64,000 nt of DNA from G963702155 sp963702155 (GCA_963702155.1 OY969717.1:930001-994000), one strand, 5' to 3'. Shown: positions 26,926-37,372, counted from the stretch's first letter. The notes: a model not told the origin generated them from the letters alone. Numbers and translations: made by a program.

Positions 26926-27222
26926 TTATGTTGCTTCGTTAATACAATCCTTAAGCACGTGCGATGCGCGAAAAACCAGAACCTTACGCGGTAAAATTGG
27001 AACTTCCACACCTGTTTTCGGGTTACGCCCAATACGCTCGCCTTTTTCACGTACCGCAAAACTGCCAAAAGATGAAATTTTTACATTTTCACCATCAACA
27101 AGGGCATTTGAAACCTCTTCTAAAACGGCTTCAACAAGCTCTGAAGATTCGTTGCGGGACAAGCCCACTTCTTCATAAACAGCTTCGGCTAGATCAGCTC
27201 TTGTAATCGTTTGAGTTTCCAT
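26926..27222 (-). CDS. ihfA: Integration host factor subunit alpha
   Basis: A 98-residue DNA-bending protein of the HU/IHF family, which acts as an IhfA-IhfB heterodimer. It shows [20 protein letters not shown], the [33 protein letters not shown] signature with the beta-arm Pro, and a helical end. The start is ATG 27222, because GGAG sits six bases ahead of it. An ATG 12 bases upstream (27234) overlaps that Shine-Dalgarno and is rejected. It follows fabH in the conserved plsX-fabH-ihfA order. Confidence 0.95.
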   Translation of the reverse strand: METQTITRADLAEAVYEEVGLSRNESSELVEAVLEEVSNALVDGENVKISSFGSFAVREKGERIGRNPKTGVEVPILPRKVLVFRASHVLKDCINEAT

Positions 27223-27363
27223 CGAAATCTCCATTTATTATCGAATATAAAAATAGTAGACGCCCTGTATCAAAAGGTCAATAAGGCAAAGAGAGTTAAC
27301 CCCAATAAAAACCTTTTAAATAAAAGCGTAACAACAAAGTCTTATCATATAAAATAGGATGAT

Positions 27364-28341
27364 TTAATACCGGATCAAGGCCGCGCCCCATGTAAATCCC
27401 CCACCCATCGCCTCCAGCAAAAGTGTATCTCCGCGCTGGATACGGCCATCTGAAACCGCGCTGTGTAGCGCGAGCGGAATAGAGGCCGCAGAAGTATTAC
27501 CATGGTGGTCTACGGTTACAACAACGTTATCCATCGATAACCCCAGTTTTTTTGCCGTAGCCTCAATAATACGGATATTGGCCTGATGCGGCACAAGCCA
27601 GTCTATATCCGCCCCGGTTAAGCCATTATGGTCCAAGGCTTCTTTAACAACTTGAGACATATACTGAACAGCGTATTTAAAAACCTCGCGCCCTTGCATT
27701 TCAATAACACCAGCATCCGCCGTCGTAGAAGGCCCGCCCGTTGTACATAGCATATCGCGCATCGCACCATTGGAATAAAGATGTGTTGAAACAATATCAG
27801 AGCTATCCTCATCACCCTCAGCGCCTTCCAAGATAACTGCGCCCGCGCCATCCGCAAATAAAACGCACGTTGTCCGGTCTTTCCAATCCAGTATAGAAGA
27901 CATTTTCTCCGCCCCTATAACAAGCATACGCCGCGCCTTACTGCTTTTTATAAACGCATCTGCCGTACTAAGCGCATAGATAAAACCGCTACAAACCGCC
28001 TGCACATCAAACGCAAAACCGGGCGGCATTTGAATGGCATCTTGCACGCTCACCGCTACGGCAGGAAATGTTTTATCCGGCGTTGTGGTCGCCACGATAA
28101 TACCGTCAATATCCGCGCCGGTCATATTTGCGCGCGCTAACGCATCTTTTGCCGCCGCTATCGCCAGACTACTGGTTGCCTGATCATCATCCGCAATATG
28201 GCGCTGCTTGATTCCGCTACGCTGCTGTATCCATTCATCTGAAGTATCGACTATTTTGGCCAGATCATCATTGTTCAAGATCTTGGGTGGCAAATATCCG
28301 CCCGTGGAAAGAATACGTGATCGAATATCAGAATGTGTCAT
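27364..28341 (-). CDS. fabH: Beta-ketoacyl-ACP synthase III
   Basis: Initiates fatty-acid synthesis by condensing acetyl-CoA with malonyl-ACP. The 325 residues carry the thiolase-fold triad: Cys in [10 protein letters not shown], His in VPHQANIRI and Asn in [15 protein letters not shown]. The end [12 protein letters not shown] is characteristic. It begins 29 bp after the plsX stop, in the same transcription unit. Confidence 0.97.
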   Translation of the reverse strand: MTHSDIRSRILSTGGYLPPKILNNDDLAKIVDTSDEWIQQRSGIKQRHIADDDQATSSLAIAAAKDALARANMTGADIDGIIVATTTPDKTFPAVAVSVQDAIQMPPGFAFDVQAVCSGFIYALSTADAFIKSSKARRMLVIGAEKMSSILDWKDRTTCVLFADGAGAVILEGAEGDEDSSDIVSTHLYSNGAMRDMLCTTGGPSTTADAGVIEMQGREVFKYAVQYMSQVVKEALDHNGLTGADIDWLVPHQANIRIIEATAKKLGLSMDNVVVTVDHHGNTSAASIPLALHSAVSDGRIQRGDTLLLEAMGGGFTWGAALIRY

Positions 28342-28370
28342 ATAAAAAACCGGAATTTAAGTATAATAAA

Positions 28371-29471
28371 TTATGATGAAAACGCGCCAAGCGATAAAAA
28401 CAATTCTTGAGACATCAGCGCGTTAATATCGTGTGAGACCGCGTCAATATAGCCATGCTTGGCCAATGCACAAGCAAGCTTTAGCGCACTTGAAAACGCA
28501 TATGCATCGCTCCCCCCATGGCTTTTGACACACAAGCCATTAAGCCCTAAAAACACGCCTCCATTATAGGCACGTGGATCAACCTTTTGTTTAAGCCGCT
28601 TAAGCGCAAAATATGCAAAAAACCCTCCAATGATTGCCAACGGATCTGATGTAAGCGCCTCCTTAAAGTAATGCCCCGTCAATTTCCCGACACCTTCACA
28701 AGCCTTAAGGGCAATATTCCCCGCATACCCGTCACTTACAATAACATCCACCGTACCCTTGGTAATATCGTCCCCTTCAACAAAACCATAATACCGACCA
28801 TTCAGCTCGACATGCGATAATATCTTAGCCGCGCTTCTTACATGTTCGGGACCTTTTGTATCTTCAGACCCTACATTCAAAAGCCCTATACTTGGCGCTT
28901 GTATATTTTTATATGCCCGTGCAAATGCCGACCCAAGCACGGCAAATTGAACCAGATTTTCTGCATCCACCAATACATTTGCGCCAAGATCAAGCATGAT
29001 TGTTTCGGTTTTCATCGTTGGAAACACACTTGCAATCGCTGGCCTGTGAATACCGGGGACAGTTTTTAAAACCATCTTGGAGAGCGCCATCAGCGCGCCT
29101 GTATTCCCCGATGAAACAACCGCCTGTGCCTCGCCCGCTTGCACGGCTTCAATCGCCATTCGCATGGACGTGCCCTTGCTCGAACGTAGGGCAGCCGAAG
29201 GTTTATCATCATTTTCAATAATTTTATCACAATGCCGTATATCTGATGTTTTTCGTAAAACCGGTAAATCTGCCATCGCTTTTTCAATTTGAGGGCGATC
29301 CCCAAAAATCAAAAAATGTACATCTGCCGCATCATCCGCCATAAGGTCAGCAACAAGCCCGGCACCCGGAATAGTGCTCTCAACACCGTAATCCCCGCCC
29401 ATGGCATCAATTGCAATAACAATCTTTTTCGTCGCAGAATTCTGCGCGGTTTGAATAACCGGATCAGACAA
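28371..29471 (-). CDS. plsX: Phosphate acyltransferase PlsX
   Basis: Makes acyl-phosphate from acyl-ACP for phospholipid synthesis (PlsX/PlsY route). The 366 residues include IAIDAMGGDYG near the N-terminus, SSGNTGALMA, LLNVGSEDTKG and DVIVSDGYAGNIALKACEG, all typical. The start MSDPVIQ lies 26 residues upstream of the conserved strand. Located between rpmF and fabH. A terminator-like hairpin in the rpmF-plsX gap suggests that plsX is expressed partly by readthrough or from its own promoter. Confidence 0.96.
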   Translation of the reverse strand: MSDPVIQTAQNSATKKIVIAIDAMGGDYGVESTIPGAGLVADLMADDAADVHFLIFGDRPQIEKAMADLPVLRKTSDIRHCDKIIENDDKPSAALRSSKGTSMRMAIEAVQAGEAQAVVSSGNTGALMALSKMVLKTVPGIHRPAIASVFPTMKTETIMLDLGANVLVDAENLVQFAVLGSAFARAYKNIQAPSIGLLNVGSEDTKGPEHVRSAAKILSHVELNGRYYGFVEGDDITKGTVDVIVSDGYAGNIALKACEGVGKLTGHYFKEALTSDPLAIIGGFFAYFALKRLKQKVDPRAYNGGVFLGLNGLCVKSHGGSDAYAFSSALKLACALAKHGYIDAVSHDINALMSQELFLSLGAFSS

Positions 29472-29544
29472 AACGCCCCCTGATATATATTTTATACCTT
29501 TAAACTTCAGATATGGAGTGTATTTAAGAAAAACAAAATAAAAA

Positions 29545-29572
29545 AGACAAAAAAGATAAAACTTTTTTGTCT
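29545..29572 (-). terminator. Terminator or attenuator between rpmF and plsX
   Basis: Perfect 11-bp arms (AGACAAAAAAG / CTTTTTTGTCT) with a 6-nt loop, followed on the minus strand by a long T-run (TTTTTATTTT). It sits 79 bp after the rpmF stop and 73 bp before the plsX start. It can release most transcripts after rpmF and thereby set the ratio of ribosomal to lipid gene expression. Confidence 0.8.
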
Positions 29573-29650
29573 CTAATCTTAAAAATATCGATAAAAATGT
29601 TTCCTTGTATGGAATGTAGATTAAATCAAAAAGCTATTTGCTTTTAAAAA

Positions 29651-29830
29651 TTAACCACGCTCCTCAAGCACTTGAACGCCTTTATACATGCCGGATTTTA
29701 GATCAATGTGGTGACGGCGCTTTGGCTCACCGCTGTGAGAATCCTCAACCCAGTTTTCAACTTTAAGCGCATCATGAGAGCGACGCATATCACGCTTTGA
29801 TTTTGATGTTTTTCTTTTTGGAACGGCCAT
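29651..29830 (-). CDS. rpmF: 50S ribosomal protein L32
   Basis: A 59-residue L32 beginning [22 protein letters not shown], the standard family N-terminus, with [14 protein letters not shown] near the end. It lacks the four zinc Cys of the C+ type, so it is the zinc-free form usual in Alphaproteobacteria. The start is ATG 29830, preceded by AAGGAA; an upstream in-frame start at 29896 is rejected. The gene lies between yceD and plsX. Confidence 0.97.
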   Translation of the reverse strand: MAVPKRKTSKSKRDMRRSHDALKVENWVEDSHSGEPKRRHHIDLKSGMYKGVQVLEERG

Positions 29831-29925
29831 GGCTCTGCTTTCCTTGCTTTTTATATTATATTTATATTCAAAATTTTGTGACTGTTTGATACCCAACTTT
29901 CAATAAGAAAGCAAGGAATTTATTA

Positions 29926-30522
29926 TCAATCCGGATTTTGCGCTTTCCAATCTTTAAGCTTGGCAAATGGATTACGCGTTAAATCGGAATCAGTATCCTG
30001 AAACTGGTCATCGCCGCGCTCAAACTCTGCACCTTCTGCATGCGGGTATGGATTAAGACCAAGCGATAGATATTGCGCGACCAATTCCCCAATATCGATT
30101 TGACCATCAATAATATCTTCCGGATCTTCATGTTCTTCCAAAATAGGTAATTCAACGCCGCCTTTTTTAACCTGCCGGTCGCGCTGCTTTTTTACAAACG
30201 ACACCGCGCGCGCCGGATCGGCATACCAAGCTTCAAAAGCTTCCTCGATATGGCCTTCAACTGGCTCTAGAGTAACCACACATTTCTGCGTCACATGAGC
30301 CGTGAGCGAACCGTTAACCTGAACCACCATGGTTGCAGGGTTTTTTGCAATATCTATATGCGCGACTAAAGTATCCACCGATACAATGCGAAGCCGACGC
30401 GCCAAATCCGCGCGCTCATCTGCATCCGGCATAACCTCCAAATGAACCGCGCCATCATCCAGTGTGTTGACATCAAAAAAATACGTCCACTCGTTATCAA
30501 GATACTCTGTCTTTTTACTCAT
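29926..30522 (-). CDS. yceD: DUF177 / YceD-family protein
   Basis: A 198-residue protein of the DUF177 family, which is nearly always encoded directly upstream of rpmF and is linked to 23S rRNA or large-subunit assembly. It has VNGSLTAHVTQKCVVTLEPVEGHIEE in the middle (one conserved Cys instead of the paired CxxC of some members) and the C-terminal EDIIDGQIDIGELVAQYLSLGLNPYPHAEG block typical of alphaproteobacterial forms. Its start overlaps the stop of the bc1 chaperone gene by 4 bp (ATGA), indicating translational coupling. Confidence 0.9.
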   Translation of the reverse strand: MSKKTEYLDNEWTYFFDVNTLDDGAVHLEVMPDADERADLARRLRIVSVDTLVAHIDIAKNPATMVVQVNGSLTAHVTQKCVVTLEPVEGHIEEAFEAWYADPARAVSFVKKQRDRQVKKGGVELPILEEHEDPEDIIDGQIDIGELVAQYLSLGLNPYPHAEGAEFERGDDQFQDTDSDLTRNPFAKLKDWKAQNPD

Positions 30523-31085
30523 GCTGCCTGTTCTTTTAATTCATCAAAATCAATATGACCATCTAACAAAGCAGATATCCTATTTGATGCAAGGGAATCA
30601 ATAAAATTCTGAATATAAACAACCATATCACTTGCAATTTTATCTTCGACATCCACGCCACCATATAAATTTCGAACGAGTACGGCCTTGAACGCATCAT
30701 TATGATCAGACGAATCATTAATAGCCTCGCGATAAGAATGCACCCGCCCGTTAAACGCCAACATCATACGCTTCATGTGTTTGGGAATACCCGTATCGCC
30801 GATACCTTGCTGGCGTAGGCCTTCTCGCAAATCTTTAAATGTTTTGTCAAATAAAGCCTGATTAAACATCTCAACATCTTTTTTTTGCATCACGATTTGA
30901 TTTTTTATCAAAACATCCATAACGGCAAACACGTGCAGAACAAGCAAATCAAACCGCCCCTCATACGTATCCGGCACACCTAATTTTGAATAAAAAAATG
31001 GCTTTTTAATATGCTCAACAATAGATCTGAACATCAAATCCGCAGGTTGTACATAGGGATTTTGCTTTTTAAACAATGCAAACAT
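30519..31085 (-). CDS. Ubiquinol-cytochrome c chaperone (CBP3-like)
   Basis: A 188-residue helical protein of the ubiquinol-cytochrome C chaperone family (PF03981), which helps assemble cytochrome b in the bc1 complex. Visible core: PFFYSKLGVPDTYEGRFDLLVLHVF, then FDKTFKDLREGLRQQGIGD and MLAFNGRVHSYREAI. ATG 31085 (MFALFKK) is taken as the start, because AAGGA lies six bases ahead; the in-frame ATG at 31100 overlaps that site. It diverges from bamE and is coupled to yceD. Confidence 0.9.
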   Translation of the reverse strand: MFALFKKQNPYVQPADLMFRSIVEHIKKPFFYSKLGVPDTYEGRFDLLVLHVFAVMDVLIKNQIVMQKKDVEMFNQALFDKTFKDLREGLRQQGIGDTGIPKHMKRMMLAFNGRVHSYREAINDSSDHNDAFKAVLVRNLYGGVDVEDKIASDMVVYIQNFIDSLASNRISALLDGHIDFDELKEQAA

Positions 31086-31181
31086 TGATTTCCTTCTCAT
31101 GCGCGTATAAATCTTATTACTGATATAACATTATAGAATCAATCCGCCATGAAATTTTTTAAAATTAAGTGATTTTTAGAT

Positions 31182-31631
31182 ATGAATAAAACAAACTCTT
31201 TATGCATCTTATCAATATGTTTAATGCTGTTTATACTCGCGGCATGTTCGCCTGTTTCAAACAAACGCGGCAATCTACTTGAAGATTTCCAAACCAGCGA
31301 GGTTGTACCAAACATCCATACCCAGTCCGACGTTCTACGCATTTTGGGGTCTCCAACCACAAAGTCGCCTTTTGATGACAACATTTGGTATTACATAGGA
31401 CAGGAAACCGAAAAACGCGGCATTCTGGATCCCGAAGTTACAGAAGAAAAGATTGTTGCAGTCACCTTTAATGAAGAAGGTATAGTGCAATCATTAAACA
31501 AGATGAATTCAAACCGAATAGATATTCCTTTGGAACGCACAAAAACCCCGACCCACGGCAATCAGGTTACAATTATGCAGCAGTTCTTGGGCAATCTGGG
31601 TAAATTTAACCCGCAGGATCAGGGGCAGTAG
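31182..31631 (+). CDS. bamE: Outer membrane assembly lipoprotein BamE
   Basis: A 149-residue SmpA/OmlA-family lipoprotein of the BAM complex. A signal peptide ends in the lipobox LAAC (Cys at about residue 22). The domain shows IHTQSDVLRILGSPTTKSPFDDNIWYYIGQ and VTFNEEGIVQSLNKM, the family pattern. A C-terminal extension of about 35 residues follows the core. It diverges from the bc1 chaperone gene, the standard alphaproteobacterial arrangement. The 3' end overlaps the nusB 3' end by 26 bp on the opposite strand. Confidence 0.93.
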   Translation: MNKTNSLCILSICLMLFILAACSPVSNKRGNLLEDFQTSEVVPNIHTQSDVLRILGSPTTKSPFDDNIWYYIGQETEKRGILDPEVTEEKIVAVTFNEEGIVQSLNKMNSNRIDIPLERTKTPTHGNQVTIMQQFLGNLGKFNPQDQGQ

Positions 31632-32163
31632 CGTTCTTTTGAACTGCGTCAGCATCATCCGCCGTGTCACGGAAAATTTTGGCCATCTGGTCAAGCATAC
31701 CATTAACCAGCGTTTTTTCTTTTTTCCCGTAAAACGCATCTGTAACATTTAGATAATCATTAATAATTATCGGGAAATCAATCGATGTATGCGCCAATAA
31801 CTCATACCCCGCCGTCAAGAACACCGCATTAAGCAATGGCTCTGGCTGTTCATCACTACCAACATTGCGCTTTGCATATAATGTATTAATAACGCTTTGC
31901 AAATCCTGCCGCCGTTCATCTGCACCAATTACAATCTGTTTAAGTAATTTTGCATCCGGGTCGGCCAAAACACCTTCTTCGGTTTCTTCGCCCAAGCGAT
32001 CCTCCAAATACTCACTAATAACATCAGTGGCATCCGTTTCAACATGCGACATTTGATAGAGAGCCTGCACGGCCATCAAACGCGCCGAAGCCTCGCGTAT
32101 AAAATCAAGGCGCTTGCCCTTATGCTCTGCTGGCTTTTTATTATTTTTATTATCATCGATCAT
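31606..32163 (-). CDS. nusB: Transcription antitermination factor NusB
   Basis: A 185-residue all-helical NusB, which binds boxA RNA with S10 in rRNA antitermination. It begins the family core at ASARLMAVQALYQM and has LLNAVFLTAGYELLAHTSIDFPIIINDYLNVTDAFYGKKEKTLVNGMLD, the conserved second half. Both ends carry extra polar residues. It abuts ribH (stop at 32164 next to the start at 32163), so ribH-nusB are cotranscribed as in most bacteria. Confidence 0.95.
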   Translation of the reverse strand: MIDDNKNNKKPAEHKGKRLDFIREASARLMAVQALYQMSHVETDATDVISEYLEDRLGEETEEGVLADPDAKLLKQIVIGADERRQDLQSVINTLYAKRNVGSDEQPEPLLNAVFLTAGYELLAHTSIDFPIIINDYLNVTDAFYGKKEKTLVNGMLDQMAKIFRDTADDADAVQKNATAPDPAG

Positions 32164-32610
32164 CTAAACCAAACCTATTTCTTGTTTAAGCGCAAACATA
32201 TCAAGCGCGGTTTCTGCAAAACTTTTGCCCTTGTTTTTTTGGTTCGCATCCGCCCGTGCAATAGCCTGATCCCTGTTTTCACATGTCAGAATACCATTTG
32301 CAATAACCAAATCTTCGTAAATGCTTAAATCCATAATCGCCCGCGCGCTCTCACCAGCAACCAGATCATAATGCGTGGTTTCCCCCCGAATAACGCAGCC
32401 AAGCGCGATAAACGCATCAAAACCCTGCGCCCGCTTACGCATGGCTCCTATTTTAATCGCTGCGGGTATTTCAAGCGCGCCAGGCACGGTAAAAACCTCA
32501 TAGGAAATACTACGCGCCTCAAGCGTCCCCTTCACCGCTGATAATAACATATCGGCAATATCGCTATAAAACCGCGCTTCGGCAATCATAATATGGGGGG
32601 TACGTGACAT
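32164..32610 (-). CDS. ribH: 6,7-dimethyl-8-ribityllumazine synthase
   Basis: Penultimate step of riboflavin synthesis, joining the ribityl-pyrimidine and the four-carbon DHBP unit. The 148-residue length is normal. Motifs are AEARFYSDIADMLL, FTVPGALEIPAAI and GCVIRGETTHYDLVAGESARAIMDLS. It lies between ribBX and nusB in the same orientation. Confidence 0.96.
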   Translation of the reverse strand: MSRTPHIMIAEARFYSDIADMLLSAVKGTLEARSISYEVFTVPGALEIPAAIKIGAMRKRAQGFDAFIALGCVIRGETTHYDLVAGESARAIMDLSIYEDLVIANGILTCENRDQAIARADANQKNKGKSFAETALDMFALKQEIGLV

Positions 32611-32636
32611 AAAAAAACTCTTGAATTCTTTGTAAA

Positions 32637-33839
32637 TTAAAACGACCGATGGCCTTTGATATACAGACCATAACCCTCTAAACCAACAACATTTTTAGGA
32701 TTATCTGTAATTAAAGTCATATTTGTAACACCCAGATCACGTAAAATCCCCGCGCCAATCCCGTAACTGCGGAAAATTTTCTCTTTTGCCGCCGCGCACT
32801 GCGTTTGGTCGGCACCATCCCTAGCACCTTCTCCTAATACGTTTTTTTTCTTCGCCATCATACGCTTGGAAAGTGCCGCCGGATCGGATTGACGCAAAAT
32901 CACAATAATCCCCGCGCCTTCTTCTCCAATTATACGCATGGATTTGTGTAGGCTAGAATCTGTATCCGCGCCCAGAACATCTTCAAACATATCCACCGCA
33001 TGCATCCTCACCAATATCGGGTCATCTGGATTTTTGACCCGCGTTTCAACATCCCCTTTAACCAAAACAATATGCTCCGCATAATGCACGGTCGATGCAT
33101 AAATGTAAAAATCAAACTTTCCGCCGTAATGGCTTGTAAACACATCGGAATAAATCTTTTCCACAAGGCTTTCTGTAGATAAACGGTAAGAAATCAGATC
33201 CGCAATCGTGCCAATTTTTAAATTGTGTTTCTGCGCATAAGATACAAGATTATCCAGCCGTGCCATTGAACCGTCATCATTCATAATTTCGCAAATAACG
33301 CCTGCGCCTGAAAATCCGGCCAACTTCGCGAGATCAACCGATGCTTCCGTGTGTCCTGCCCGCACCAGCGTCCCGCCATCGCGTGCCAATAAGGGGAAAA
33401 CATGACCGGGCGTTGCAATATCGCGCGCTGTACTGTCGGGATTAATGGCGGCCTTGATTGTGGTGGCTCTATCCGCCGCCGAAATACCTGTGGTCACGCC
33501 TTCTTTGGCCTCAATAGAAACGGTGAACGCCGTGCGGTGTTGAACATTATCCCCGCGCCCCATCTGCTCAAGCCCCAGACGCTCCACCATAGCGCGCTCC
33601 ATCGGCAAACAAATAAGTCCACGCCCTTCTTTAGCCATAAAATTTATATTTTCAGGCGTAGCCATTTCTGCCGCAATGACAAGGTCGCCCTCATTCTCAC
33701 GATCCTCGTCATCAACTATAATAACGGGTTTACCTTGGCGCATATCATTCAAAATATCTTCGATCGAAGATAAAATCGCCTGATCCTCTTCATGAAGCCG
33801 CGCATCTTGAATGGTGTCTTTTGCTATCACTTTATTCAT
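32637..33839 (-). CDS. ribBX: RibBX: DHBP synthase fused to a degenerate GTP cyclohydrolase II domain
   Basis: The N-terminal half (about residues 20-225) is an intact 3,4-dihydroxy-2-butanone-4-phosphate synthase: [38 protein letters not shown] and [15 protein letters not shown]. The C-terminal half has the GTP cyclohydrolase II fold outline ([16 protein letters not shown]...) but lacks all three zinc cysteines of the CxxGDxxGSxRCDCG motif and the EGRGIGL catalytic stretch. This matches the RibBX variant described in Proteobacteria, so a separate RibA is expected elsewhere. The start overlaps the ribE stop by 4 bp. Confidence 0.9.
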   Translation of the reverse strand: MNKVIAKDTIQDARLHEEDQAILSSIEDILNDMRQGKPVIIVDDEDRENEGDLVIAAEMATPENINFMAKEGRGLICLPMERAMVERLGLEQMGRGDNVQHRTAFTVSIEAKEGVTTGISAADRATTIKAAINPDSTARDIATPGHVFPLLARDGGTLVRAGHTEASVDLAKLAGFSGAGVICEIMNDDGSMARLDNLVSYAQKHNLKIGTIADLISYRLSTESLVEKIYSDVFTSHYGGKFDFYIYASTVHYAEHIVLVKGDVETRVKNPDDPILVRMHAVDMFEDVLGADTDSSLHKSMRIIGEEGAGIIVILRQSDPAALSKRMMAKKKNVLGEGARDGADQTQCAAAKEKIFRSYGIGAGILRDLGVTNMTLITDNPKNVVGLEGYGLYIKGHRSF

Positions 33840-34432
33840 CTGTTTTCAAACTCCATCTGCCGAGCAACATACCGTGCCAACATATCAATCTCTATATGCA
33901 ATCGGTCACCCTTGATACGGTCGCAAAGTGTTGTGTGAGTCCATGTATGCGGAATAATATTAACACCAAATGTTTTATCCTCAATCTCATTTACAGTTAA
34001 CGATATCCCATCAAGCGCAACCGACCCTTTGGGAGCAAGATAAGGCATCAAATCATATGGCGGTTTAATCGTCAGTCTGTAAGAATCGCCCTCTTCCACA
34101 ATTTTATCCACAGTCGCCAAACCATCCACATGCCCAAACACAAAATGACCGCCAAGCGCATCCCCCATGCGCAGCGAAGGTTCGATATTAATACGCCTAC
34201 CAACACGCCAATCCGCGATCACAGTTTTAGACAAGCTCTCTTTGGATACATACGCCGTAAACTGATCATTACAGACATTAATGGCCGTCAAACAAACACC
34301 GGAGCATGCAATGGACGCGCCCTCCTGCGTATCAGAAAGGTTCATTTGCGGTTCAATAATAATCTCAAGGTCATCATTTTTATCTATAACCTGCTTTATA
34401 ACGCCAATATGTTGTATCAATCCTGTAAACAT
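33836..34432 (-). CDS. ribE: Riboflavin synthase, alpha subunit type
   Basis: Dismutates two lumazine molecules to riboflavin. Start ATG 34432 gives the canonical N-terminus MFTGLIQHIG and a protein of 198 residues with two lumazine-binding barrels: GVCLTA...FTAYVSKESLSKT in the first and SVALDGISLTVNEI...VNIIPHTWTHTT in the second. The upstream in-frame start (34474) lies inside ribD and is rejected. It starts 10 bp after the ribD stop and overlaps ribBX by 4 bp. Confidence 0.96.
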   Translation of the reverse strand: MFTGLIQHIGVIKQVIDKNDDLEIIIEPQMNLSDTQEGASIACSGVCLTAINVCNDQFTAYVSKESLSKTVIADWRVGRRINIEPSLRMGDALGGHFVFGHVDGLATVDKIVEEGDSYRLTIKPPYDLMPYLAPKGSVALDGISLTVNEIEDKTFGVNIIPHTWTHTTLCDRIKGDRLHIEIDMLARYVARQMEFENR

Positions 34433-34442
34433 AGCGGCGACT

Positions 34443-35570
34443 TTAAGCCTTTTGCTCAAAAATATCCAGAACATCCTGCCCTAAAATAAGGCTTTTTCGC
34501 TTTGTCATTAATTTTTCCAAATCAAACACATCCATATGATGCAACGCGTCTACCCCTGCCCCCTTAAAATCGGGCGTACCTGTAAAACGCAAAACGCGGT
34601 CATAAAGCCCCGCCCTCATAAACGCCGTATTAACTGCCGCGCCGCCCTCAATCAACAGCCTAGTTATACCTTCTTTCGCCAATAAAAACATAATTGCGTG
34701 TAAATCTATAGGGCTTTGATCAAAAACACGAACCCCCGCCCCTCTTAAATCATAAGCCTTATTCCCACCGTTATCTTGGCCAAAAACCCATAAATGCACA
34801 TCCCGCGCCGATTGAACCAGCCGTGAATCGAGCGGCGTTTTTAAACGGCTATCCAAAATAATGCGGATACCTTTATGCACAAGCCCGTTAATACGCGTAG
34901 TCAACATCGGATTGTCGGCCAAAACCGTACCAACACCAACCAAAATAGCATCGTGATAAGACCGCTCCCAATGCGCGCGTGCCATAGACCTCATGTCGGT
35001 AATTTGAGCCGATTGCCCGGCTTTATCGGTAATTTTTCCATCCTGCGACACGGCCATTTTTAATGTAACAAACGGCCTGCGCTCTTTAAACTCGCGCTTT
35101 TTGATATTAAGAAAAAATCCGGCGTTAACCGCCATCGCGTCCGCCGCCATCAATCCAACCTCGGCAGATATGCCCGCATCTCTTAACTTTTGAATGCCCT
35201 GCCCATCTACCTTTGAAAACGGATCAGCGCACGCAATCACACATCGTGCTATACCCGCATCAATAAGCGCCTCGGCACAAGGCGGCGTTCGCCCATAATG
35301 CGCGCAAGGTTCTAATGTGATATATGCCGTCGCCCCTTTTGCATACCTTCCGGCTTTTTTCAAAGCCGCTGCCTCCGCATGCGGCGCGCCGCCATTACCG
35401 GTTCGTGCCTGCGCCAAAATCAAACCGTCCTTAACTAAAACACACCCTACAGATGGCCGCCCATTACCAACACGTCCAAGCCCCCAAGCCGAGATTGAAA
35501 CAGCTTGGCGCATAAAATAGTGATCTTGATTTGAAAAATGAACAGGCAAAAACTTTTCAGTCTTTCGCAC
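34443..35570 (-). CDS. ribD: Bifunctional riboflavin deaminase/reductase
   Basis: Two-domain enzyme for steps two and three of the riboflavin pathway. The deaminase domain (about residues 15-160) has the zinc motifs HAEAAAL and [16 protein letters not shown]. The reductase domain (about 165-375) begins [17 protein letters not shown] and includes [15 protein letters not shown] and [14 protein letters not shown]. The 375-residue length is normal. The ATG at 35570 overlaps the nrdR end by 14 bp; an internal ATG at 35513 would also preserve the deaminase domain. Confidence 0.95.
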   Translation of the reverse strand: MRKTEKFLPVHFSNQDHYFMRQAVSISAWGLGRVGNGRPSVGCVLVKDGLILAQARTGNGGAPHAEAAALKKAGRYAKGATAYITLEPCAHYGRTPPCAEALIDAGIARCVIACADPFSKVDGQGIQKLRDAGISAEVGLMAADAMAVNAGFFLNIKKREFKERRPFVTLKMAVSQDGKITDKAGQSAQITDMRSMARAHWERSYHDAILVGVGTVLADNPMLTTRINGLVHKGIRIILDSRLKTPLDSRLVQSARDVHLWVFGQDNGGNKAYDLRGAGVRVFDQSPIDLHAIMFLLAKEGITRLLIEGGAAVNTAFMRAGLYDRVLRFTGTPDFKGAGVDALHHMDVFDLEKLMTKRKSLILGQDVLDIFEQKA

Positions 35571-36027
35571 GGGTTTGAACCGTTTTGACCTTATCTAAAA
35601 GATCGTTAAAATCTTCTGGCTCTCTGAAATCCTTATATACAGACGCATAGCGGATATATCCGACCATATCCATCTTGATAAGCGCATCCATAACCGCCTG
35701 TCCAATTTTATGCGATGTGATATCCGCCTCCCCTTCTGCTTCTAACATGCGAACAATACCGTTGGCTGCCTTTTCAATAGCCTCCAGCTCGACCGGACGC
35801 TTACGTAGGGCAATTTGCATGGATTTTAAAATCTTGTCACGGTCAAATGGCTGCTTCCGATCGCCAGATTTTAAGACCGTAAGCTCGCGCAGTTGAACCC
35901 GCTCGAATGTTGTAAAACGTTGCCCGCAAGAAGGACAAGACCGCCGCCTCCGAATCGCGGAATTATCTTCCGTGGGACGCGAATCCTTGACTTGACTTTC
36001 ATCACTCCCGCAAAAAGGACAACGCAT
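35557..36027 (-). CDS. nrdR: Transcriptional repressor NrdR
   Basis: A 156-residue repressor of ribonucleotide reductase genes. The N-terminal zinc ribbon has [16 protein letters not shown] and [13 protein letters not shown], with four Cys ligands. The ATP-cone (about 49-139) reads [29 protein letters not shown] and following. It keeps its frequent alphaproteobacterial position between glyA and ribD. NrdR boxes would be expected upstream of nrd genes outside this window. Confidence 0.96.
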   Translation of the reverse strand: MRCPFCGSDESQVKDSRPTEDNSAIRRRRSCPSCGQRFTTFERVQLRELTVLKSGDRKQPFDRDKILKSMQIALRKRPVELEAIEKAANGIVRMLEAEGEADITSHKIGQAVMDALIKMDMVGYIRYASVYKDFREPEDFNDLLDKVKTVQTRAKD

Positions 36028-36041
36028 TGTAAAAGTACCTT

Positions 36042-37352
36042 TTATTTAAAATTGGGATAAATCGGAAAACGGTTACACAGCGCTTCGACCTTGGCTTTAA
36101 CGGATGCTTCAATATCTGCGTTACCATCCGCCCCATTTTTGGCCAAGCCGTCTAGTACTTCTAATGCAAATGCACCAACTTGTTTCCATTCTTCTGACCC
36201 AAATCCGCGCGTGGTCGCCGCCGGTGTTCCTAAACGTACACCGCTTGTGACCATTGGCGGCTCTGGATCAAACGGCACAGCATTCTTATTGCATGTCATG
36301 CCTGCGCGTTCCAAGGCTTCTTCTGACTCATTACCCTTTAAACCTTTGGGTCGCAAATCAACCAGAACAATATGCGAATCTGTACCGCCGGACACAATAT
36401 CAAGCCCTCCCCTTATAAGGGTGTCGGCCAAAACCCGTGCATTATCAACAATCGCTTGCGCATATTGTTTAAATGATGGCTTTAACGCTTCGCTATAACA
36501 TACTGCTTTACCCGCAATAACATGCATTAAAGGTCCGCCCTGAATACCGGGGAAAATGGCCGAATTGATTTTCTTGAATATATCAAGATTATTGGTCAAA
36601 ATCATGCCGCCACGCGGCCCGCGCAAGGTTTTATGCGTGGTTGTTGTCACAATATCGGCATGAGGAACAGGTGAGGGATAAGCCCCCCCAGCAACCAAAC
36701 CTGCATAATGCGCCATATCCACCAAAAAATAAGCCCCAACCTCATCCGCAATTTTACGAAAACGCGCAAAGTCAATATGCCGCGGATAGGCTGACGCACC
36801 GGCAATAATCATCTTCGGCTTTTGCTCACGCGCCAAGCGCTCTACCTCTTCATAATCAAGCAAAGCATCTTCTTCACGCACACCATACTGAATGGCGTTA
36901 AACCATTTACCGGATTGATTGGGCGCCGCCCCATGCGTCAAATGCCCACCTGCCGCCAATGACATGCCCAAAATCGTATCGCCGGGCTTTAACAAAGCCT
37001 GCATAACACCTTGATTGGCTTGCGACCCTGAATTTGGCTGCACATTCGCGTATTTTGCGCCAAATAACTCTTTCGCCCTATCTCGTGCTAAATTCTCGAT
37101 AACATCAACAAATTCACATCCGCCATAATATCGGCGTCCAGGATACCCTTCCGCATATTTGTTGGTTAAAACGCTACCTTGCGCTTCTATCACCGCAAGC
37201 GATGTAATATTCTCGGACGCAATCAATTCAATTTGCGTTTTCTGGCGGTACAATTCATCTTGCATCGCGGCATGTAAATCCGGATCAACCTCTGATAAAT
37301 GATCGGTAAAAAAACCGTCTTTCAATTCATATGTCATTGCTGCCTCACTCAT
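36042..37352 (-). CDS. glyA: Serine hydroxymethyltransferase
   Basis: PLP enzyme interconverting serine and glycine with transfer of the one-carbon unit to tetrahydrofolate. The 436 residues include [11 protein letters not shown], the [15 protein letters not shown] motif and the PLP lysine in [15 protein letters not shown] set the start at ATG 37352, nine bases after AGGA; ATG 37337 is also possible, whereas ATG 37379 would overlap rpiB. It is in the rpiB-glyA-nrdR-ribD series. Confidence 0.96.
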   Translation of the reverse strand: MSEAAMTYELKDGFFTDHLSEVDPDLHAAMQDELYRQKTQIELIASENITSLAVIEAQGSVLTNKYAEGYPGRRYYGGCEFVDVIENLARDRAKELFGAKYANVQPNSGSQANQGVMQALLKPGDTILGMSLAAGGHLTHGAAPNQSGKWFNAIQYGVREEDALLDYEEVERLAREQKPKMIIAGASAYPRHIDFARFRKIADEVGAYFLVDMAHYAGLVAGGAYPSPVPHADIVTTTTHKTLRGPRGGMILTNNLDIFKKINSAIFPGIQGGPLMHVIAGKAVCYSEALKPSFKQYAQAIVDNARVLADTLIRGGLDIVSGGTDSHIVLVDLRPKGLKGNESEEALERAGMTCNKNAVPFDPEPPMVTSGVRLGTPAATTRGFGSEEWKQVGAFALEVLDGLAKNGADGNADIEASVKAKVEALCNRFPIYPNFK

Positions 37353-37372
37353 TTTATATAGTCCTCTTTTTT

